Positions 21,445 through 25,694 of a stretch of 25,694 nt of DNA are shown here, piece after piece. The notes under the pieces were generated by a model. It made no database searches. It had not been told where the DNA came from and saw only the letters and a list, made by a program, of their open reading frames with translations. Location of the stretch: contig LWCA01000501.1 of NCBI GenBank assembly GCA_001642005.1, positions 1 through 25,694 of the forward strand. The letters run 5' to 3'. Each line of letters opens with the position of its first letter. Position 1 is the first letter of the stretch. Source of the stretch: Intoshia linei (Eukaryota; Orthonectida; Rhopaluridae). Both the position numbers and the translations under genes were made by a program.

Positions 21445-23502
21445 CATCAAAATCCCTCAAAGCAGGCTATACAGTTGCAAAATTTATGTAAAAAACGAAT
21501 TATGCACAATAAATTAAATAAAGTGTATTAGTTTTTTTGCAGTCAGTGTATAAGTACATTTAGAGAAAGTGGGAGAAATTCGATTCAAAATGAGGCAAAA
21601 CAACATAGTCTTCTCATTGGAAATTTAAAGTAAAAATATTACTTAAATCATAATATCAATTTTAGACTAGGAAATTAAATTAATTAACATATTGTAAATT
21701 TTAATTTAATTCTTTTTAATTCTTTTTTAATTTTTTTTAAAGATATGATTAGGTATCAGGCAACACATCCCGTTTACAAAATTTCCATTTATTTTTATAA
21801 TGCAAATTTTGTTCTTATAATGATTATATTTTTTTATATTTATATTATGAAAATAGTTTTTATTTTATATTAAATTTTAGAGCTGCAGATTCTCGAAATA
21901 GGATACGGCAGGCCAGATTGAAACTTGAAAATATTATTGTAATTCTAAAAAAAATTAAAGGCGAATTGATTCAAACCGGTGACAAAATTTTGGTTACATT
22001 TTGGGGGTTTTTACTAGCTTCTGTATTTTAATTTAGAATAAGAGGTGGCTAGTTGATAAAATATGATTGAATTCAGAGTATTCATTGTATATTTTTTGAT
22101 ACATATTCATCGCCAACTTGAGCAAATTGTGCGGTCTGATTATTGGGAAAAGCTCAGTTATATTTTTTCTCTTCAGTCAGAAACATATAAAGATAGATAA
22201 AAGTTAAATAAAATTTCAGTTTTATGTAAATAAGAATATAAATAAGTACTTGAGAATAATTGAGAATCTGCCAAATTTTATTCATCAATTTTATAGCTTT
22301 TTTGGCACAAATTAAAACTATTTTTGATAATTAAGACTGCACGCAAATAATTACATTACGCTATGAGTTTTAATGAAAATTAAATATTTGTTGAAATTTA
22401 AATTATTTAAGTTGAAGAGAGTCGTTTAATAATCTTAAAAATCACCCTTAAAAATTGAACATTTTAAACATAATATGGTTTTAGTCCTCAAATTTCAATT
22501 GATTTATAAAGATTTTTTAATATTTATATACAATTTATAAAGCATGAGTTTAATTGAATGTTATGAATTGTGGTGTTAATTAAGTTCAACTGATAATTTC
22601 ATATACTTTGATGATTCCCTGGTTCATATGAACCAATATTGTGGAGACAAAAAAACGTTACATTATAAGGCAAGCGAAATTTTATACAGTCTTATATATG
22701 AAAATCTTGGAAGAATTTTTCTCCCATCTGATATTTATCATAGTCTTTTGGTATATATGGACGAATATATTTAAATCTCTAAATAAAAATAAAAATTACC
22801 TGGGTTCTTAACCTTTTTCCACTTTAATCTTTAGCACCCCTTAATTTAATAAAATCATATTTGCTTATCCAAAATCGAGAATTTATATTGGTGCCCCACT
22901 AGTGGGGCGCCCGCCTCACGTTGCGAATCACTGCTGTAAAGTGATATTTATGAAAAAAATTTCTTGTATCCCAGGCTAAGAACCCATGCTCTAACCTGAC
23001 ATTATATTATTTATTTATTTTTAAACTAATCAACCCAAAGCAAATTTAACTTATAAATAACTATAATTATTATAATAAACCTTTTAAAATACTTTTTATC
23101 AAAATAGAAATACGAAACTCAACATTTAATATCACTTCAACCGACAGCACAAAAGGCCTTACGATTATGTGGTAATTTTACATTTATTATTAGTTCTCAT
23201 TCGGGTCAGAGCCGAAACCTTCATAAAGTAACATTTTTTAATATCATAACTGTTTTTGTGTCAAATTTAAACTACCAAGTTGGATTTATTGGAAAGGTGA
23301 CCAGAGATATATGATATGTCATTACGAATTGTTTGTAAAAAATTTAGGCTTTTTTTATTAAGTGTCTCATTAAGGTATGTTCGGCACTGTGTCCCAGTTT
23401 ATTTAATACAAGTTTCATTTCAAATAACTACTTTTAGTCATGCTGCCACCTCTGAAAAGAGAAAAAGAATATGAAGATTACCAACCATTGAATAAACTAG
23501 AG
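21445..23502 (+). CDS. APC4-like gene (anaphase-promoting complex subunit 4), internal exons
   Basis: Candidate exons: 21445-21487, 21543-21629, 21881-21992, about 22037/22077-22175, 22585-22750, 23108-23227, 23348-23374, 23438-23502. Most junctions are GT-AG with matching phases. The last three read KYETQHLISLQPTAQ..., CGNFTFII, RNLHKAFFIKC and EDYQPLNKLE, which line up in order with the human APC4 helical region (KYEPLGLDAAA..., VGSFILKA, KNFKAFFRWLY, VLPELNKM). APC4 is a scaffold of the APC/C ubiquitin ligase. Earlier exons are plausible coding (e.g. SRNRIRQARLKLE, DYWEKLSYIFSL) but I could not match them. Two places break frame by one base: the start of exon 4 and the junction of exons 7-8. 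The N-terminal WD40 part and the C-terminus were not found, so this may be a decaying or badly assembled gene. Confidence 0.45.
22800..22936. mobile_element. Short hAT-type MITE in an APC4-like intron
   Basis: Left end CTGGGTTCTTAACCTTTTTC and right end complementing CAGCAGTGATTCGCAACG are hAT-like termini. It contains a perfect GC-rich palindrome GCCCCACTAGTGGGGC at 22893-22908, conspicuous in this AT-rich DNA. Confidence 0.55.
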
Positions 23503-23627
23503 GTATTGCATTTCAAAATTTTTTATAGTTTAACTATATTTTTGAACTTTTCAACCTGTAATGAGTTGTAAATAATTAATGAAAATGCAACAATTTTTAT
23601 GTACTGAAAAATATTTGAATAAATAAA

Positions 23628-24170
23628 ATCCTAACCTATATAATATGCTACGCGATTTTTGTTTGTGTGTGTGTAAGTGTGTCCAACTTTATTTAAATAA
23701 TTACCCGTCTTAGAATTTTATAAAGTCCACATTTCAATTACAGTTTTTTCCGGGGGTGTTTGCAAACATAATTTCAACCTCCCAAACTCACATCTTACAG
23801 GTGAAAAACCTTTTTAAAAATCAAACGAGTTGGATAATTTCAAAAAATTTACAGGTGGTACAGTTGTATCCTGTTAACACACATAAAAAATTTCAATCCG
23901 AATAAGTGACGACTTCACGGTCAAAAAAGCATTTTAGTATTCATATATTTTTTTCTGAAATATTTTATTAAAACAAAAAATGTGAAATAATTAACAGTCC
24001 GAAAATTAAAAAAAAAAATTATTCTAATAGAGTTTATTCCAGTTGATATAAATACAAAATTTCAACTTCAGAAATCTATGAGTTCCCGGTGAAAAATAAT
24101 TTTTAATATATTATCAACCAATATTTTTCAAATGTTTCAATTAAAATCAAAAATGTAAATATTGATCCTA
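23628..24170 (+). repeat. Main dispersed repeat family, copy F (longest clean copy)
   Basis: Starts ATCCTAACCTATATAATATG, followed by CTACGCGATTTTTGTTTG and a GT tract, then the shared core, and ends at TGTAAATATTGATCCTA. About 543 bases, with the middle AAACCCCAATTGTCC-type segment partly deleted compared with copies D and E. No ORF and no terminal inverted repeats seen. Confidence 0.88.
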
Positions 24171-24991
24171 CAATTTCAAAAAAATGTGCATTGTACGTCT
24201 ACAACATTTCCGTAAAGACATATGGGTGAAAATCTATATAATTCATTCCTTCGTAATTTTTATCATTGCTACGCAATTTTTAAATCTCAATTTTCATTTT
24301 TAAAACATTTTTATTAAAACATTCAAATTTAAATAAGAAACTAAACAACGAAACTAAAAAAACTTTGTTAATATCATTTTTATATTACAATCTTCTACAA
24401 TAGATGTAAAATTCGACTGAAATGTTTATAAAGTGAAAATTCAGTTAATTATTGATACACAATTGGTATTTTTAAGTATTTATTAAATTGGTACTGAATA
24501 TATATCATTACATTGAAAATGACAAAATAGATTTTTATAATTTTATTTTTTCTGGAATTTATGCTATTTTGACAAAATTTTTAATGAGTGTTTTTACTTT
24601 ATTGTTAAGATTATACAACTCATTCTGTCTAATAAATTATTTCTTTAATTTTATTTTTTCTGGAATTTATGCTATTTATGACAATTTTTAGGATTGGACG
24701 TTTTTACTTTACTTTTAATATTATACATATGTTAGATCCTTCATACTGTTTTTAAAATTCCCACGTAGGCGGTAGTGTATTAGAAGTAAAGAATATATTG
24801 CCGTCATGTTTTTAACATTTCCACAATGATGTAATTAAGCATTACGTTGTGCATTACGCATAAGCGCGATTAATACGATTTTATTTTAATTTTCTATTCT
24901 GTAAAAGAATATATTGTCTTTAACGATAAAGATCAATAAACGATAATTAACTTGGAACAATTTTATACCTACATTTAATTAATTAAAAAGC
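24171..24991. other. Intergenic AT-rich region with a tandem duplication
   Basis: No gene recognised. A segment starting TTTTATTTTTTCTGGAATTT occurs at 24541 and again at 24649, an imperfect 108-base tandem duplication extending to about 24756. A plus-strand open frame across it (24488-24691) is low-complexity and is treated as chance. Confidence 0.6.
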
Positions 24992-25694
24992 ATGATAACT
25001 CTTATGAGAATAGCTACTAGGTCTCCTTAGTATAAAAAAAAAAGATTCTACGATGTAATTGATCGATTAAATCACTATTATACGCTAATTATACTGATTG
25101 CCTTTGCATTTACTGTAACGATGCATTCGTATGTCGGGAAGCCAATTATTTTTTGGGCACCAAAGCATTTCACTGGAAGCCATATAAAATATTCAAACAG
25201 TTTTTGTTGGGTTTGAAACACTTATTTCCTCAATTTTCTTGACGCTGTACCGAAGCGAGGTGAGCCAAGAGATTACATTTTATATTACCAATGGATGCCT
25301 TTTGTATTTATGGCTCAAGCTTTATTGTTTTATTTACCAAACCTTTTTTGGAGAAATTTGAATTCAAAGGCAGGAGTTGATTGTGATGATATTTTGCAAA
25401 ATACTTATACGTTTGTAAAACAACGAGACTGAGAAATCTGAAAAATATAGGAGCCTTATTATCACCCAAACTGAGAGATTTTTAACTAAATCCAAAAAAA
25501 TTGACGTTATTAAAGGATTTGTGGAACGATTTAGACAATTTGTATTGTCTCCGATAAACCCCTTTACTTTACTAGCAAATCTTATGGTCATTATCTTTTT
25601 ACAATTTATATAATGACAAAGTGCTTGTACATTAGGGTGTCATTTATATTCCCCGTATTGGCATAAGTTGTGTCACATACAATCATTTGAATGT
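24992..25694 (+). pseudogene. Innexin pseudogene, 5' part, runs off the window
   Basis: From ATG 24992 the translation follows innexins: RFYDVIDRLNHYYT (start of TM1), YVGKPI and FTGSHIKYSNSFCWV (first extracellular loop), NTYF, YYQWMPFVF and ALLFYLPNLFWR (TM2), GFVERFRQFVL, YGHYLFTIYIMTKCLY (TM3). Innexins form invertebrate gap junctions. The frame is destroyed by TAG at 25028, by TGA at 25214 (in place of the residue between CWV and NTYF), and by two opposite frame changes, one near 25421-25430 and a return near 25545-25560. The first of the two conserved loop cysteines (QCW in the family) is Phe here. About 700 bases show no intron, unlike neighbouring genes, suggesting a retrocopy. The 3' part lies outside the window. 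Confidence 0.88.

Noticed and set aside
23172-23193. A 22-base intron in the APC4-like gene
   Set aside because: The sequence reads through in frame as part of one 120-base exon (23108-23227), so no intron is needed.
24488-24691. Plus-strand ORF rich in Phe, Ile and Tyr
   Set aside because: It lies over a 108-base tandem duplication of T-rich DNA, without an ATG at its listed start or any family resemblance.
25214-25216. TGA in the innexin frame as a recoded codon
   Set aside because: A second in-frame stop (TAG 25028), two frame changes and a lost cysteine show general decay; other genes here use TGA nowhere inside their frames.

Overview
This is a compact, AT-rich animal nuclear genome segment, not bacterial. 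All recognisable genes are split by GT-AG introns, many only 37-45 bases long, and the products are metazoan housekeeping proteins plus an innexin, which points to an invertebrate. Short introns, very short 3' ends and many non-autonomous hAT-type repeats would fit a reduced spiralian such as an orthonectid, dicyemid or flatworm, but the sequence alone does not fix the taxon.

Layout. 277-5030 (-): the C-terminal part of a GH31 alpha-glucosidase in seven intact exons. 5497-9761 (-): the N-terminal RasGAP part of a GAPVD1-like endosomal regulator. A single N at 5384, inside a dispersed repeat, lies exactly between these two half genes, so a collapsed assembly gap is likely. 9971-10132 (+): a doubtful small secreted-type ORF. 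10365-10586 (-): a hAT transposase C-terminal remnant. 10600-12970: repeats, with a second N at 11050. 12976-13583 (-): TRAPPC4 lacking its last exon. 13637-15744 (+): complete SLC25A46, head to head with TRAPPC4 and only 53 bases from it. 15852-20051 (-): a 12-exon isovaleryl-CoA dehydrogenase, convergent with SLC25A46, with one frame-breaking base in exon 6. 21445-23502 (+): several exons that I read as an APC4-like gene, with two frame problems. 24992-25694 (+): a degraded, intron-free innexin copy running off the window.

The genes do not form a pathway. They cover mitochondrial leucine catabolism (IVD), mitochondrial outer-membrane dynamics (SLC25A46), vesicle tethering (TRAPPC4), endocytic Rab/Ras control (GAPVD1-like), lysosomal or secreted carbohydrate digestion (GH31), possibly cell-cycle ubiquitination (APC4-like), and gap junctions (innexin relic).

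Much of the rest is repeats: one abundant family with a sharp end and a variable end, an inverted minisatellite inside an SLC25A46 intron, a hAT-type MITE nested in a copy of the main family with an 8-base target duplication, and a TA-flanked MITE. No CRISPR array, operon, ribosome binding site or confident RNA gene was seen. No wholly new system was identified; the most useful anomalies are the two N junctions, the inverted minisatellite, the broken reading frames and the uncharacterised repeat family.
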